In this document: piece after piece, positions 48,172-57,786 of the stretch
Layout: every line of letters begins with the position of its first letter
Position numbering within the stretch: the first letter of the stretch is position 1
Assembly: GCA_033851845.1 (NCBI GenBank)
Contig: JAWWOH010000111.1
Span: forward strand, 80,015 to 144,014
Length of the DNA stretch: 64,000 nucleotides
DNA from: RYN-124 sp033851845
GTDB lineage: Bacteria; Actinomycetota; Actinomycetes; Mycobacteriales; SCTD01
Direction: 5' to 3'
Notes under the pieces: model-generated
The model's database searches: none
The model's input: only the letters and a program-made list of their open reading frames with translations
Told to the model about the DNA's origin: nothing
Translations under genes and position numbers: made by a program

Positions 48172-50268
48172 CGCTTGCGCGCCGGCCCGGAAGTTGAAGG
48201 TGCGGGTGCCCTCGATCTGCAGCGGCACCTCGTCGGCGAAGTCCAGTGCGTTGTCCTGCGGCTTCGCGTACGACACGGGCGAGACCGTCGCGAACCCCAT
48301 CACCTCTTCGAACAGGGCGCTGGGGGCGGGGTTGCCGATGTCGGCCAGCGGGACCGTGATGGTGTACGTCGTCTTGCCGCCCGCTGTGCTGATGCCGCCT
48401 GTCTCGAGCGTCGCGTCGGGCTGAGGCGGCATGTTGTAGACGAGGTAGTTGGGCTTGCAGCCCGAGACCGAGCAGAGGTCGACGCTCTTTGTCTTCCCGG
48501 CCCAGTAGACGGCGGCCGGGGCGGCCGGCGCGGCGCTCATCTCGACCCCTGCGTGGTACAGCGTGTTGCCCAGCTGCCAGCGGACGACGAGCTCGGCGAA
48601 CGGCACGCCGCCGGCGGCCGCGGCATCGGCCAGCAACCCGCTCGCTGTCGTCGCGGTGATGACGAGGTTGCCGCCGGTCACGGTGAGCCGCAGGTCCTTG
48701 ATGTCGGCAGCCGGCACGTTGCTGCCGCCGAGCGGCTTGAACAGCGCGTCGCCGGCGGGGTCGCTCGTGCCGTTGACCGCGTCGGTGGTCTCCATCGGGG
48801 CGAGCGGCTCGCCGGTCAGCGAGTTGAGGCCGGAGTTCTGCGTCACGACGGTGACCAGCGCGGCGCCCTGGTGGTCGGCGGCTGTGTCCTGAACGCCCTG
48901 CACCAAGCCGTTGGACGTGTCGTCGTACACGATCCTTGCTCTGCCGTCCGGACCGATCGTGACCTTGAAGAAGTCGGCCATGTTGCGGTTGCCCTGGCCG
49001 GTGATGCAGCCGGTGCCCTGCAGGCAGATGTCGTTGTAGTGGATCGGGTGCGGGCCGGCGATCACCTGATGGCTGACGGGGGTCGGGCTGTTCGCGTCCG
49101 TGACCTGGTTGAAGAAGAGGTTCCACGTCTGGTTCTTGCGGGCGCTGGGGCCAGAGGTGCCGAGCTGGGCCATGGTCTGGTCGGTGCCGTACCAGGCCAC
49201 GTCGAGGATGCCGGGCCCGCCGGCCTTCGCCCACGGGAAGACGTCGACGTTGGCCGGGGGACTGCTGATCTGCACCGGCGCGGACCAGTGGTTCCACGCG
49301 TTGTCGTCGCCCGGGGGCGACCACGTGTAGAAGGCCTGGTACTGACCGGGAGCGCTGTCGCGGATGTAGACCATGTAGAGGTTGCGGGCGCTGTCCTGGG
49401 TCAGGATCGGGAACAGCGTCCCGCGCACCGTCCCGGCCGGCATCTCGACGAAGCGGAACACGAGGTCGCCGGTCGGGGTCGGAACGCCGACTGCGAGGCG
49501 GGTGTGTCCACTGCCGGAGACCGGCACGAGGAAGTCGCCGGTGTGCTGGTCGACCACCGGGTAGGCGCTGAGGCTGCCTGGCGCCGATCCGGCCAGGTGG
49601 GAGAAGTCCAGCCCGTCCGTGCTCGACGCGACTTTGTGGCTGCCGCCGTTCCACGACATGTACACCAGCGGCTTCGTGCCGGTGTAGGCCGACACGGTCT
49701 GGTCGCTCGGCGCCGGGTCGAACACGCCCATCCACTGCCGGTCGTCGGTCGCTGCTTCGCTCGGGCATGCGTGTGGGTTGGCCGTCGGCGTCGTGGCACC
49801 GTCGTCCGGGGTGGTGACGCTGGCGAAGCACGCCAGGGCGGCGAGGTCGGTGAAGTACGCCTTGCCGGCCCGGTCGAAGACGATCTCCGTGTCCCCACCG
49901 CCGGGCGCGATCGCGCTCTTGGTCGGCACGCCGGCCGTGGGGTACTCGTTCGACGGCACGTTGGCCAGCACGCGGTACGAGTCACCGTTGTCGACCGAGA
50001 CGTTCCAGATCGAGCGCTGGGTGCCGGTGCCCTGCGGACCAGAGGCGTGGATCGCCCCGGTCCTCGGGTTGACCGCGATGTCGGGCTCGCCGTAGACGTG
50101 GATCGGGTCGACGACCCTCGGTACGCCGAAGCTCGGCGTGGTCGGGTCGCCCGCGACGCTCGTCCGCCCGGCCGAAGCAGGCGGTGAGAGCACCGCCAGA
50201 GTGAGAAGGGCGAGGGCCACGGCGGTGGGCAGGGCGCGGCGGGTACGGCGAGCAGGGCGAAGCGACAC
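48067..50268 (-). CDS. Large secreted BNR/sialidase-like propeller with C-terminal sorting signal
   Basis: 733 residues. Signal peptide (about 1-34). Beta-propeller core with BNR-like patterns (IWNVSVDNGDSYRVL, VYMSWNGGSHKVASSTDGLDF, YQAFYTWSPPGDDNAWNHWSAPVQI), then a beta-sandwich part (LRLTVTGGNLVITATTASG, VVRWQLGNTLYHAGVE). Ends APDVPEVPATALLPL, a hydrophobic span and VRRRRNHA. GTG 50268 is chosen because the signal peptide starts there, with GGAG upstream. No complete sialidase active site seen, so ligand binding is as likely as hydrolysis. Divergent from the exosortase gene. Confidence 0.82.
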   Translation of the reverse strand: MSLRPARRTRRALPTAVALALLTLAVLSPPASAGRTSVAGDPTTPSFGVPRVVDPIHVYGEPDIAVNPRTGAIHASGPQGTGTQRSIWNVSVDNGDSYRVLANVPSNEYPTAGVPTKSAIAPGGGDTEIVFDRAGKAYFTDLAALACFASVTTPDDGATTPTANPHACPSEAATDDRQWMGVFDPAPSDQTVSAYTGTKPLVYMSWNGGSHKVASSTDGLDFSHLAGSAPGSLSAYPVVDQHTGDFLVPVSGSGHTRLAVGVPTPTGDLVFRFVEMPAGTVRGTLFPILTQDSARNLYMVYIRDSAPGQYQAFYTWSPPGDDNAWNHWSAPVQISSPPANVDVFPWAKAGGPGILDVAWYGTDQTMAQLGTSGPSARKNQTWNLFFNQVTDANSPTPVSHQVIAGPHPIHYNDICLQGTGCITGQGNRNMADFFKVTIGPDGRARIVYDDTSNGLVQGVQDTAADHQGAALVTVVTQNSGLNSLTGEPLAPMETTDAVNGTSDPAGDALFKPLGGSNVPAADIKDLRLTVTGGNLVITATTASGLLADAAAAGGVPFAELVVRWQLGNTLYHAGVEMSAAPAAPAAVYWAGKTKSVDLCSVSGCKPNYLVYNMPPQPDATLETGGISTAGGKTTYTITVPLADIGNPAPSALFEEVMGFATVSPVSYAKPQDNALDFADEVPLQIEGTRTFNFRAGAQAAPDVPEVPATALLPLVGALMLATAVAVRRRRNHA

Positions 50269-50530
50269 TGGGGGGTCTCCGGGATTGCCGGGGCTGGGAG
50301 GCGGCTCGCGGAAGGTAGTCGGGAGTGGCCCGATCGCGCGCCCCAGGTTGGGCCGATTGACGGCATTTGGGTCGGCGCAGTTCCGGACATATGGGATGGG
50401 TGGGCGGAATGCCCCGACCTGCGGTGGCTCGCGGTGGTTGCTCCGGCGACTTCTGGCTGGCGGCAGGAGCCGGCGCCGGCGCGTCGAAACCCTCCTCTGA
50501 CGCCCGCCCAGCGCCCTTTGGAGAGCCCCC
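50269..50530. promoter_or_regulatory. Divergent gap between tagged propeller gene and exosortase
   Basis: 262 bp. A shared control region for tagged substrate and processing enzyme. GGAG near 50520 is the exosortase ribosome site. An ATATGGGAT stretch near 50390 is the only AT-richer core. No clear operator. Confidence 0.35.
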
Positions 50531-52267
50531 TTGACCTCGCTCAGCCTCCCCAGCGTGCCGCGCTGGTCGCTGCCGCCGGGGGTCCAGGTCTGGGCCGCCC
50601 GCAACAGCTTCGGGCTCCGGCTGGCGGCCTGCCTGATCGCCATCGCCGGCGCCTACCACTACTCGCTGATGACGCTGGTCCGGGCCCTCGGGCTCGAGAC
50701 GCCGCTGGCCTACCTCGGACTCGTGCCGATCATGGCCCTGGGTCTGGCGCTGCTGCGGGCCCGGCCCGCGGCCGACGAGCCGACCATTCACGACCGCCAG
50801 GTCGACATCATCGTCGCGATCCCGTTGCTGGCGGCGGCAGTGCTGATCGTCACTGCACTGCCGGCGCGGCTCTCCAGCCTGTTCTGGGTCTGGCGGGTCG
50901 ACCTGCTGAGCATGCCGTTCTTCGTGGCCGCGGTGGTGACTCTCGTCTTCGGCGTACGTGCCCTCTGGCGCCTGCGCGTTGCCATCGGCTTCCTGCTGCT
51001 GGCCTGGCCGCTGCCGTACACCGCCTTCCTGAGCCGGTGGCTGGACGGCTTCACGGGGCTGACGATCCAGGCGCTCACCGACTCGCTCAAGCACTGGCAT
51101 GTGGCGACGCCCGCCAGCGGCTCGGACGGATCACTGTTCTCGGTGGTGCATGCGGGCAAGCCGTTCGTGCTCTCCGTCGCGTCCTCGTGCTCGGGCGTCA
51201 ACGGCGTCGTCGGCTTCCTGCTCGTCGGCGTGGCCTTCACGTCGCTCGTCCGCGGCCGGCGTTCGCTCAAGCTGCTGTGGCTCGCTTCGGGGATCACCCT
51301 CATCTGGGCGCTCAACGTCCTGCGCCTGCTGCTGATCTTCTGGGCCGGTTCCCGGTACGGCGAGCACGTCGCCATCGACGGTCTGCACCCGGTCATCGGG
51401 CTCGTGCTGTTCTGTGCGGGCATCGCCGTGATGGCGCTGACGATGCCGTGGTTCCGGCTGTCGGTCCCCCCGGCCGCGCCCCGTCGTCCCGCGTCAGAGC
51501 GGGTGACCGAGGTTGCGCAGCAGCCCTACCACCGGGTCGCGGTGCCGCGGGCGAAGGGCGCCGTTATCCTGCTGCTGTCGACCGCGCTGTTCATGGGCGT
51601 CGCCAACGCCGGTATGAAGCAGTACCAGCTCGTCGCCGGCGACCTCGGTGCAGCGCGCCTGCTGAGCTTCACGACGTCGCCCGCCGTCGTACCCGGCTAT
51701 GCCGCTGCCAACGTCGCGACGTACCCGTGGTCGAAGCGCTTCTTCGGCTCCGACTCGACCTGGTACCGCTACTCGTACTACTCGACGAGCGGCCAGACCA
51801 GCTCTTCGATCACGGCCGACGTCGTGAGCACGACCGCCCTCGGCCGGTTCAGCGACTACGGCATCGAGGCCTGCTACAAGTTCCACGGCTACTCGGTGTC
51901 CGGCGAGCGCAGCTTCGACCTCGGCGGTGGCGTCACCGGCAACGTGCTGACCTACGACAACCCCAAGCAGCACATGCAGTGGAACGTCGTCTACTGGATC
52001 TGGCCGGTGAAGAGCGACAAGGGCAACCGCTTCGAGCGGGTCGTGCTTCTCATGCCCGGCAAGGCGAGTGTCGCGACGCTGGCCGGTGGTCCGCAGCCGC
52101 GCACCGATCCGGTGCGCAGTCTCGGGCTCCGCACCTACAACGCGGCCTCGGGTCGCGATACGAGCGAAGCTGGGCTCGGGCGCAACAAGCAGTTCCTGGT
52201 CGAGTTCGCGCGAACGCTGGTGCGGACCCGCCCCGGAGCCACGACGCCAGCCCACCCGAAGGACTGA
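50531..52267 (+). CDS. Exosortase-like transpeptidase fused to EpsI-like domain
   Basis: 578 residues. The first 300 carry eight or so transmembrane spans with the exosortase/archaeosortase triad: Cys220 in SVASSCSGVNGVVGF, Arg265 in LNVLRLLLIFW, His286 in GLHPVIGLVLF. After one more span (about 341-358) comes an extracytoplasmic domain (about 365-520) with IEACYKFHGYSVSG (Cys448) and MQWNVVYWIW, which resembles the exosortase-associated EpsI domain. Exosortases cut PEP-CTERM-like tails; five VPEVP/TPEVP-tailed proteins are encoded nearby. TTG 50531 has GGAGAG at the right distance. Exosortases are mainly known from Gram-negative bacteria. Confidence 0.88.
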   Translation: MTSLSLPSVPRWSLPPGVQVWAARNSFGLRLAACLIAIAGAYHYSLMTLVRALGLETPLAYLGLVPIMALGLALLRARPAADEPTIHDRQVDIIVAIPLLAAAVLIVTALPARLSSLFWVWRVDLLSMPFFVAAVVTLVFGVRALWRLRVAIGFLLLAWPLPYTAFLSRWLDGFTGLTIQALTDSLKHWHVATPASGSDGSLFSVVHAGKPFVLSVASSCSGVNGVVGFLLVGVAFTSLVRGRRSLKLLWLASGITLIWALNVLRLLLIFWAGSRYGEHVAIDGLHPVIGLVLFCAGIAVMALTMPWFRLSVPPAAPRRPASERVTEVAQQPYHRVAVPRAKGAVILLLSTALFMGVANAGMKQYQLVAGDLGAARLLSFTTSPAVVPGYAAANVATYPWSKRFFGSDSTWYRYSYYSTSGQTSSSITADVVSTTALGRFSDYGIEACYKFHGYSVSGERSFDLGGGVTGNVLTYDNPKQHMQWNVVYWIWPVKSDKGNRFERVVLLMPGKASVATLAGGPQPRTDPVRSLGLRTYNAASGRDTSEAGLGRNKQFLVEFARTLVRTRPGATTPAHPKD

Positions 52268-52273
52268 GGCCGC

Positions 52274-53839
52274 GTGCCCGGGACATGGGTGCGGAGCACG
52301 GCGAGCAGGACCTACGCGCGACTTCTCGAACGCGCGCTGGAACCGCGGCCGGAGCGCCGTACGAGCCGGACCGCGCGCGTCGTCGCGGTCGACGAGGCGA
52401 CGTCACGCGCCTTCCTGCGCCGGAGCATCGACGGCCTGTACGACGCGGCCCCGGACCTCTCGTGCAAGGAGACGACGACGCCTGGGCAACGACGCCTCGG
52501 CCTCGGTCTCGGCACCACCCTGGTGATGCTGCTGATCCTCGAGACGCGGATCACCCTGATGGCGATCGTCGCGGTGCTGACCTACCTCTACGCGATCGTC
52601 GTGATCTACCGCGTACGGCTGTTCCGCCGTTCGATGCTGAGCAACAGCCTGCTCGACATCTCCGACGAGGAGGCCCTCGCGCTCGAGGACCTGCCGATCA
52701 TCACGGTGCTGATCCCGGCGTACAAGGAACCCGAGGTCATCGCGCGGCTGATGCTCGACATCGGCGCGCTCGACTACCCGACCTCGCGGCTGGACGTGAA
52801 GCTGCTGATCGAGCAGGACGACGCGGAGACGCTGGCGGCCATCCACGCGGCGCGCCCGCCGCGGCACTTCAGCGTCGTGCTGATCCCGGATGGCGGGCCG
52901 CGCACCAAGCCGAAGGCGCTGAACTACGGGCTGTGCCTGGCGGCGGGTGAGTTGGTCGCCGTGTACGACGCCGAGGACCGGCCCGAGCCGCTGCAGCTCC
53001 GCCGGGCCGTAGCCGCGTTCCGTCGGTCGACGCCCGATGTCGTCTGCCTGCAGGGGCGGCTGGCCTACTACAACAGCGGCCACAACCTGATCACGAAGTG
53101 GTTCGAGGCGGAGTACCTCGCGTGGTTCCGCTTCTTCCTTCCGGGGCTTGCGGAACGCCACGTGCCGGTGCCGCTCGGCGGAACGTCGAACGTCATGCGC
53201 CGCAAGGAGCTGCAGGAGGTGGGCGGCTGGGACCCGTACAACGTCACCGAGGATGCAGACCTCGGCATCCGCTTCCACCGGGCGGGCTACCGCACCGGTG
53301 TGCTTGCGTCCACGACGTTGGAGGAAGCCAACAGCGACTTCGTCAACTGGGCCAAGCAGCGCTCGCGGTGGCAGAAGGGCTACCTGCAGACCTGGCTTGT
53401 GCACATGCGCGATCCGCGTCGGCTCTGGCGCGAGCTCGGGCCGAGCGGTTTCTTCAACTTCAACTTCTTCGTCGGCGGCACGCCGTTGCTTGCGCTGATG
53501 AACCCTGTCTTCTGGGCCCTGACGATCCTGTGGTTCGTCACCGAGTCGTCGCTGATCGGCAACCTGTTCCCACCGCTGATCTACTTCCCGGCGCTGGCCT
53601 GCTGGGTCATCGGCAACGCAGTCGTCGTCTACCTCGGGGTCGTCAGCGTCGAGCTCGACGGGCAGCCGGAGCTCGCCGTCGCCGCGCTGCTGGCACCGCT
53701 GTACTGGGTGATGATGTCCGTGGCGGCGTACAAGGCGGCCTGGCAGCTGGTGCGCAACCCGTCGCTGTGGGAGAAGACCGCGCACGGCCTCACCGCCAAC
53801 CCTGCGGCGGCGGCGCCTGTCCAGCGGATGGCGAGCTGA
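52274..53839 (+). CDS. Membrane glycosyltransferase, GT2 processive type
   Basis: 521 residues. Two N-terminal membrane spans, a GT2 domain (about 150-390) with VLIPAYKEPEVIARLM, the metal-binding DAED, TEDADLG (catalytic Asp) and QRSRW (Q-x-x-R-W of processive enzymes), then three to four C-terminal spans. Resembles cellulose/mannan synthase-like enzymes without PilZ. It would polymerise or extrude a sugar chain using nucleotide sugars. Begins 6 bp after the exosortase stop, so co-transcribed. Sugar not known. Confidence 0.87.
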   Translation: MPGTWVRSTASRTYARLLERALEPRPERRTSRTARVVAVDEATSRAFLRRSIDGLYDAAPDLSCKETTTPGQRRLGLGLGTTLVMLLILETRITLMAIVAVLTYLYAIVVIYRVRLFRRSMLSNSLLDISDEEALALEDLPIITVLIPAYKEPEVIARLMLDIGALDYPTSRLDVKLLIEQDDAETLAAIHAARPPRHFSVVLIPDGGPRTKPKALNYGLCLAAGELVAVYDAEDRPEPLQLRRAVAAFRRSTPDVVCLQGRLAYYNSGHNLITKWFEAEYLAWFRFFLPGLAERHVPVPLGGTSNVMRRKELQEVGGWDPYNVTEDADLGIRFHRAGYRTGVLASTTLEEANSDFVNWAKQRSRWQKGYLQTWLVHMRDPRRLWRELGPSGFFNFNFFVGGTPLLALMNPVFWALTILWFVTESSLIGNLFPPLIYFPALACWVIGNAVVVYLGVVSVELDGQPELAVAALLAPLYWVMMSVAAYKAAWQLVRNPSLWEKTAHGLTANPAAAAPVQRMAS

Positions 53840-53840
53840 G

Positions 53841-55637
53841 ATGAGCGTCGACACGCGGCCGCTCGCGGTCCTCCCGCAACCCGACGCACGGCGGCGCTTC
53901 GTGCGCGCAGGCGACCACCGTCAGCTGCTGGAGGCAGCACTGCGCAGCTCGCGCGGTGTCCTGCGGTGGGGCCGGGGCGCCGCCACCTCCGGTGCCCGAA
54001 ACTTCGCACGAGGCATCGGCCGTCGACGCGTGGGGCTCAGCATCTTCCTGCCCGCCTTCGTGGCCTACGTGACGATCGGCGCCCTGCTGTCCTTCCGCTA
54101 CCACAGCTTCGCGGGGGACGCGCAGTCGCGGTTGGCCAACGCGTTCTACGTGCTCTACAGCCGTGACCCGCATCTCGCCGCGATCGGGTTCGTCTGGAAC
54201 CCGCTCCCGTCGATCAGCGTGATGCCACTGCTGCCGCTCAAGGCGATCTTCCCAGGGCTGGTGACCTACGCCTTCGGCAGCAACGTCATGTCCTCGGTGT
54301 TCATGGCCGGCTCTGTCGTCCTGGTGCACTCGTTCCTGCGCGATCTCCGCGTGCGCGTCGGAGCCCGGGTCGCGATCACGACGCTGTTCGCCCTGCAGCC
54401 GATGATCATCCTGTACGGCGCCAACGGGATGAGCGAGGCCATCTTCCTGTTCTTCCTCCTGCTCACGACGCGCCGGCTCGCGTCCTGGATCGACGCACGA
54501 CGTACGTGGGACCTGGTGCTTGGGGGAGTCGCCCTCGCGTTCGCCTACCTGGCCCGCGTCGAGGCCGTCGTCCCGGCCATGTTGGCTTTCAGCGTCGTCG
54601 CTGCGGTCACCGGGCTGAGCACCGCCGGGGCGTGGCGCGAGCGGGCCCGGGTCGCTGCCTTGAACGGCTTCCTCTTCGCGGCGCCGGCAGCGTTCGCCTT
54701 CGTGATCTGGGCGACCATCAGCTGGATCATCGTCGGCCACCCCTTGGAGCAGTTCTCCTCGCAGTACGGCAACGCGTCGCAGCTGCAGGCGGAAGGCGAG
54801 CGGTTCGTCACGAACCGGGGTGGCATCGGGTCGCTGCGGTTCATCACGCTGCAGCTGAGCGCCCTGGCGGCGACGCTGCCGATCGCCTTTGCGGCTGCGG
54901 CGTGGGTTTCGGTGCGGCGGCGGGACCTGCGCTGGCTCGCGCCGGCGTCCGTGTTCGGAGGCGTCGTCCTCTTCACCGTCGTGACGTTCCTGCGTGGACA
55001 GACCGCAGGCCACCTGCGCTACTGCATCGCGGTCATCCCGCTCTGGGTTCTTCTGCTGGGCTGCGGGTTGGCCCGCCCCGCCGGCCACATGGGCGGCCGG
55101 CGGTGGCTTCGCTCCCTCGCCGCGATCTGCTTCGCCGTCGTCGTTGCCGCAGTCCCCATCGGGACGTCTGCGCTCGCCATGAGCGACAAGCGCGTGGGGC
55201 CGGAGGAGCACTCCCACCTCGGCTACATCCTCAAGCCGGGGTCAGCGGGTTACGAGCTCCGCTTCGCGCACGACTCTGCACAGGGCATCGCGAGCTACCT
55301 CGACGGGATCCGGCTGCCCCGCGGTGCTGTGCTCATGGACAACTTCACCCCGTGTACGCCGCTGGTGGTGCTGGGGTCACGGCACCCGAAGCAGTTCGTC
55401 ATCACCAACGACCGGGACTTTCAACGGGTGCTCGCCGACCCCATCGCCTTCCACGCGAAGTACGTCCTCGTGCCGCCGCGGGGAGGTCTGGGTGACCTCA
55501 ACGAGATCAACCGGCAGTACCCCACCATGTACGAGTCCGGTGCAGGCATCGCCAAGCTCGCGCATGAGTTCAGTGGCAAGGGCTGCCCGGCGTTCCGGCT
55601 CTACCAGCTGAGCGGGTCGACCGGCCGCGGGGGATAG
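53841..55637 (+). CDS. Polytopic membrane protein, GT-C glycosyltransferase-like
   Basis: 598 residues, about 10-11 membrane spans followed by a soluble C-terminal domain (about 440-590). After span one an acidic loop GDAQSRLANAFYVL is placed as the catalytic Asp loop of GT-C enzymes, which use lipid-linked sugars. Starts 1 bp after the GT2 gene (TGAGATG). It is the third gene of the exosortase operon. An alternative is a flippase-like membrane protein. Confidence 0.72.
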   Translation: MSVDTRPLAVLPQPDARRRFVRAGDHRQLLEAALRSSRGVLRWGRGAATSGARNFARGIGRRRVGLSIFLPAFVAYVTIGALLSFRYHSFAGDAQSRLANAFYVLYSRDPHLAAIGFVWNPLPSISVMPLLPLKAIFPGLVTYAFGSNVMSSVFMAGSVVLVHSFLRDLRVRVGARVAITTLFALQPMIILYGANGMSEAIFLFFLLLTTRRLASWIDARRTWDLVLGGVALAFAYLARVEAVVPAMLAFSVVAAVTGLSTAGAWRERARVAALNGFLFAAPAAFAFVIWATISWIIVGHPLEQFSSQYGNASQLQAEGERFVTNRGGIGSLRFITLQLSALAATLPIAFAAAAWVSVRRRDLRWLAPASVFGGVVLFTVVTFLRGQTAGHLRYCIAVIPLWVLLLGCGLARPAGHMGGRRWLRSLAAICFAVVVAAVPIGTSALAMSDKRVGPEEHSHLGYILKPGSAGYELRFAHDSAQGIASYLDGIRLPRGAVLMDNFTPCTPLVVLGSRHPKQFVITNDRDFQRVLADPIAFHAKYVLVPPRGGLGDLNEINRQYPTMYESGAGIAKLAHEFSGKGCPAFRLYQLSGSTGRGG

Positions 55638-55641
55638 CCGG

Positions 55642-56793
55642 CTACAGCGGCGCGCGGCGCAGCACGGTCATCGTCGGGTCGGACGGCCCGATGTCGTGCC
55701 CGCAGCCGGCCGGCACGACCTGGTCGTAGAACCAGGGGAGGAAGCCGCGCGCGCCCGCTGCGACCTGCATGGTGAGCTTGTGGTTCAGCAGCGCGGCACG
55801 CTGTGCGGGCGAGACGCAGCCCGCGGCGCCGTTCGGTGACGACAGGATGCCGACCTCTTCGGTGAAGAGCGGCTTGTTGAGGGACTTCGCCTGGCTGATG
55901 CGAAGGGCCATCCCGTTCCACTGGTCACCCGGGACCCCAGCGGTGTCCGCGCCGTAGTCGTGGACGGTGGCGACATCGACGTACGGCGACGCGTGGATCT
56001 TCACGTAGTCGGCTCCCTGCGCACCGCACTGACCGCTGCCGATCACTCCTGAGGCGATCAGGTGCCGTGGGTCGATCCTCTTGATCTGACCGCCGACGGC
56101 ATCGAAGAACGAGCGCAGCGCTGTGACCGCGCCGACCGGGCAGGACTGGTGTCCGTAGCAGGCACCGCCGCGGAAGCCCGGACTGCAGGTCGTCGCCTCC
56201 GGCTCGTTGACCGGCTCCCACATGCCGAGTGCGGAGGAGGACTTGTAGCGGTTGACCACGGCGGTGACCCACGCGGCGTACGACACGACGTTGAGCCCGC
56301 GGCCGTCGTCGTTGAAGCGCTGCTTGTAGCCGCCGCCGTACCACGCCTTGTCCTTCCAGTGCCCGTCGTCACAGCCACCGCCCTGGTTGCCGAGCACGGC
56401 GATCAGGCGCTGTCCGTGCCGCTCCGCTGCACGGAACACCCGGTCCAAGCCGGTGTAGTCGATGCGGTGGGTGATGCGGTTGGACCCGAGGCCCTGGAAG
56501 GCCCAGAAGCGAACGACCGAGTCGGCGCGCAGCGACCCGAAGAACGCGTCGAGCTGCGCCGTCGACAGCTGCTGGCCACAGCCGGCGTTGACAGCCCAGT
56601 ACGTGCCCAGTTGGTACGCGTTGGCGCCCGTGAACCGGTAGGCGTGTCCATGCAGCATCAGCGTCGTGCCCTGGCGCGAGATGACGTTGGGGTCGACGCT
56701 TGCGGCCGCCACGCCGCCACCGGCGCCGACCAGCGAGGCGAGCAGCGCCGCGACGAGTGCCACCCGCACGCGGCGGCTCACGGGGACAGGCAC
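55642..56793 (-). CDS. Secreted GH5-like glycoside hydrolase (paralog 1)
   Basis: 383 residues. Signal peptide (about 1-32). TIM-barrel of the GH5/mannanase kind: LMLHGHAYRFTGANAYQLGTYW, VVRFWAFQGLGSNR, MWEPVNEPE with acid/base Glu197, and FTEEVGI with the likely nucleophile Glu313. Cys are many (GCGQQ, GGCDDGHW, TTCSPG, CYGHQSCP), fit for extracellular life. No C-terminal sorting tail. A close paralog lies at 61909-63051. GTG start. Likely acts on beta-mannan or a related polymer. Confidence 0.85.
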   Translation of the reverse strand: MPVPVSRRVRVALVAALLASLVGAGGGVAAASVDPNVISRQGTTLMLHGHAYRFTGANAYQLGTYWAVNAGCGQQLSTAQLDAFFGSLRADSVVRFWAFQGLGSNRITHRIDYTGLDRVFRAAERHGQRLIAVLGNQGGGCDDGHWKDKAWYGGGYKQRFNDDGRGLNVVSYAAWVTAVVNRYKSSSALGMWEPVNEPEATTCSPGFRGGACYGHQSCPVGAVTALRSFFDAVGGQIKRIDPRHLIASGVIGSGQCGAQGADYVKIHASPYVDVATVHDYGADTAGVPGDQWNGMALRISQAKSLNKPLFTEEVGILSSPNGAAGCVSPAQRAALLNHKLTMQVAAGARGFLPWFYDQVVPAGCGHDIGPSDPTMTVLRRAPL

Positions 56794-56902
56794 GCTAGGC
56801 CTTTCGACACAATTGCCTCAGAAGTGAACACGGGAGAGGGCTCGAAGGTAGAACGATCGGGGCGGCTCGCGTGCGGACCCCGCCGGAACTGGTCACGATG
56901 AG

Positions 56903-57667
56903 TCAGTCGGGCGCCACCCGTCGGTGCTGGTGCAGCGCCCGGAAGTCGTTCAAGACCCGCCCGAACTCACCTGCCGACAGGCGCGATCCAGGCACGTCCC
57001 GCCATACCTCGAGAGGCTCCTCCCGCACCGATGCGGGAGTCGTCGTCACGTCCCGGAGCCGCAGCAGCAGCTCCACGTCGAACAGCCAGCGCGTGACGAA
57101 CGGTGTGGCCAGCGCGAGCCGCAGCCGGTCGTCGACCCGGAAGAGCTTCGTGCCGCACTGGGTGTCGTAGATCTGCAGGGCGTACGCGAGCGAGAGGTAG
57201 GTCGCCACGGCCCGGCCGAGCACGTGCCGGATCGGGCGCCGGACCACGGTCCGCCCCGACAGGAGGACCCGTGAGCCGATCACGACATCGGGGGCACCCG
57301 GGCGCCTGATCGCGTCGGCCAGTCGCAGCACCTCGGCGGAGGGCGTCGCGAAGTCGGCGTCGACGAAGCCAACGACCTCCGGATCGCCGGTGAGGGCAGC
57401 CAGCAGGCCCCGCCGTACGGCTTCGGCCTTGCCTGCGTTGTCGGCCAGGTGCACGACCTGCACCGCGGGCAGCTCCATCTCGAGCTGGCGGAGCAGCCGG
57501 AGGGTCTGGTCCGTCGAGCCGTCGTCGACGAGCACGATGCCCACGTCAGGCCGAGCCGTGAGCGCGCTGAGCTCCTCACGTTGGAGCCGGTCAGCCTCGT
57601 TGAAGCACGGCACGACGAGCGTCACTGCCCGCCCGGAGGCCGTCCCTGAACCGGGCGAACCGGACAT
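56903..57667 (-). CDS. GT2 glycosyltransferase, GtrB/dolichyl-phosphate-mannose synthase type
   Basis: 254 residues. LVVPCFNEADRL, VLVDDGSTDQTLRLL, FVDADFATP (DxD) and YDTQCGTKLFRVDD are typical of the enzymes that load a sugar onto polyprenyl phosphate. No clear transmembrane span, so likely peripheral. It could feed the neighbouring GT-C-like protein with a lipid-linked sugar. ATG or GTG at 57667. It starts upstream of the GH5-like gene on the same strand with a 109-bp gap. Confidence 0.85.
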   Translation of the reverse strand: MSGSPGSGTASGRAVTLVVPCFNEADRLQREELSALTARPDVGIVLVDDGSTDQTLRLLRQLEMELPAVQVVHLADNAGKAEAVRRGLLAALTGDPEVVGFVDADFATPSAEVLRLADAIRRPGAPDVVIGSRVLLSGRTVVRRPIRHVLGRAVATYLSLAYALQIYDTQCGTKLFRVDDRLRLALATPFVTRWLFDVELLLRLRDVTTTPASVREEPLEVWRDVPGSRLSAGEFGRVLNDFRALHQHRRVAPD

Positions 57668-57786
57668 CCACCGCCTCCTCGTTGGACGGCGTCACAGTGA
57701 CGCGGCCGTAAGTGTGCCCTCGCACCCAACAGGTTCGCGGCGTCCGACGGCGAAGAAGACGGGGAATCCCGACCCAGGAGCCCCCC

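Noticed and set aside
48025..50187. 720-codon plus-strand frame opposite the BNR-like gene
   Set aside because: Shadow; no domain pattern, and the minus-strand protein has signal peptide, propeller and sorting tail.
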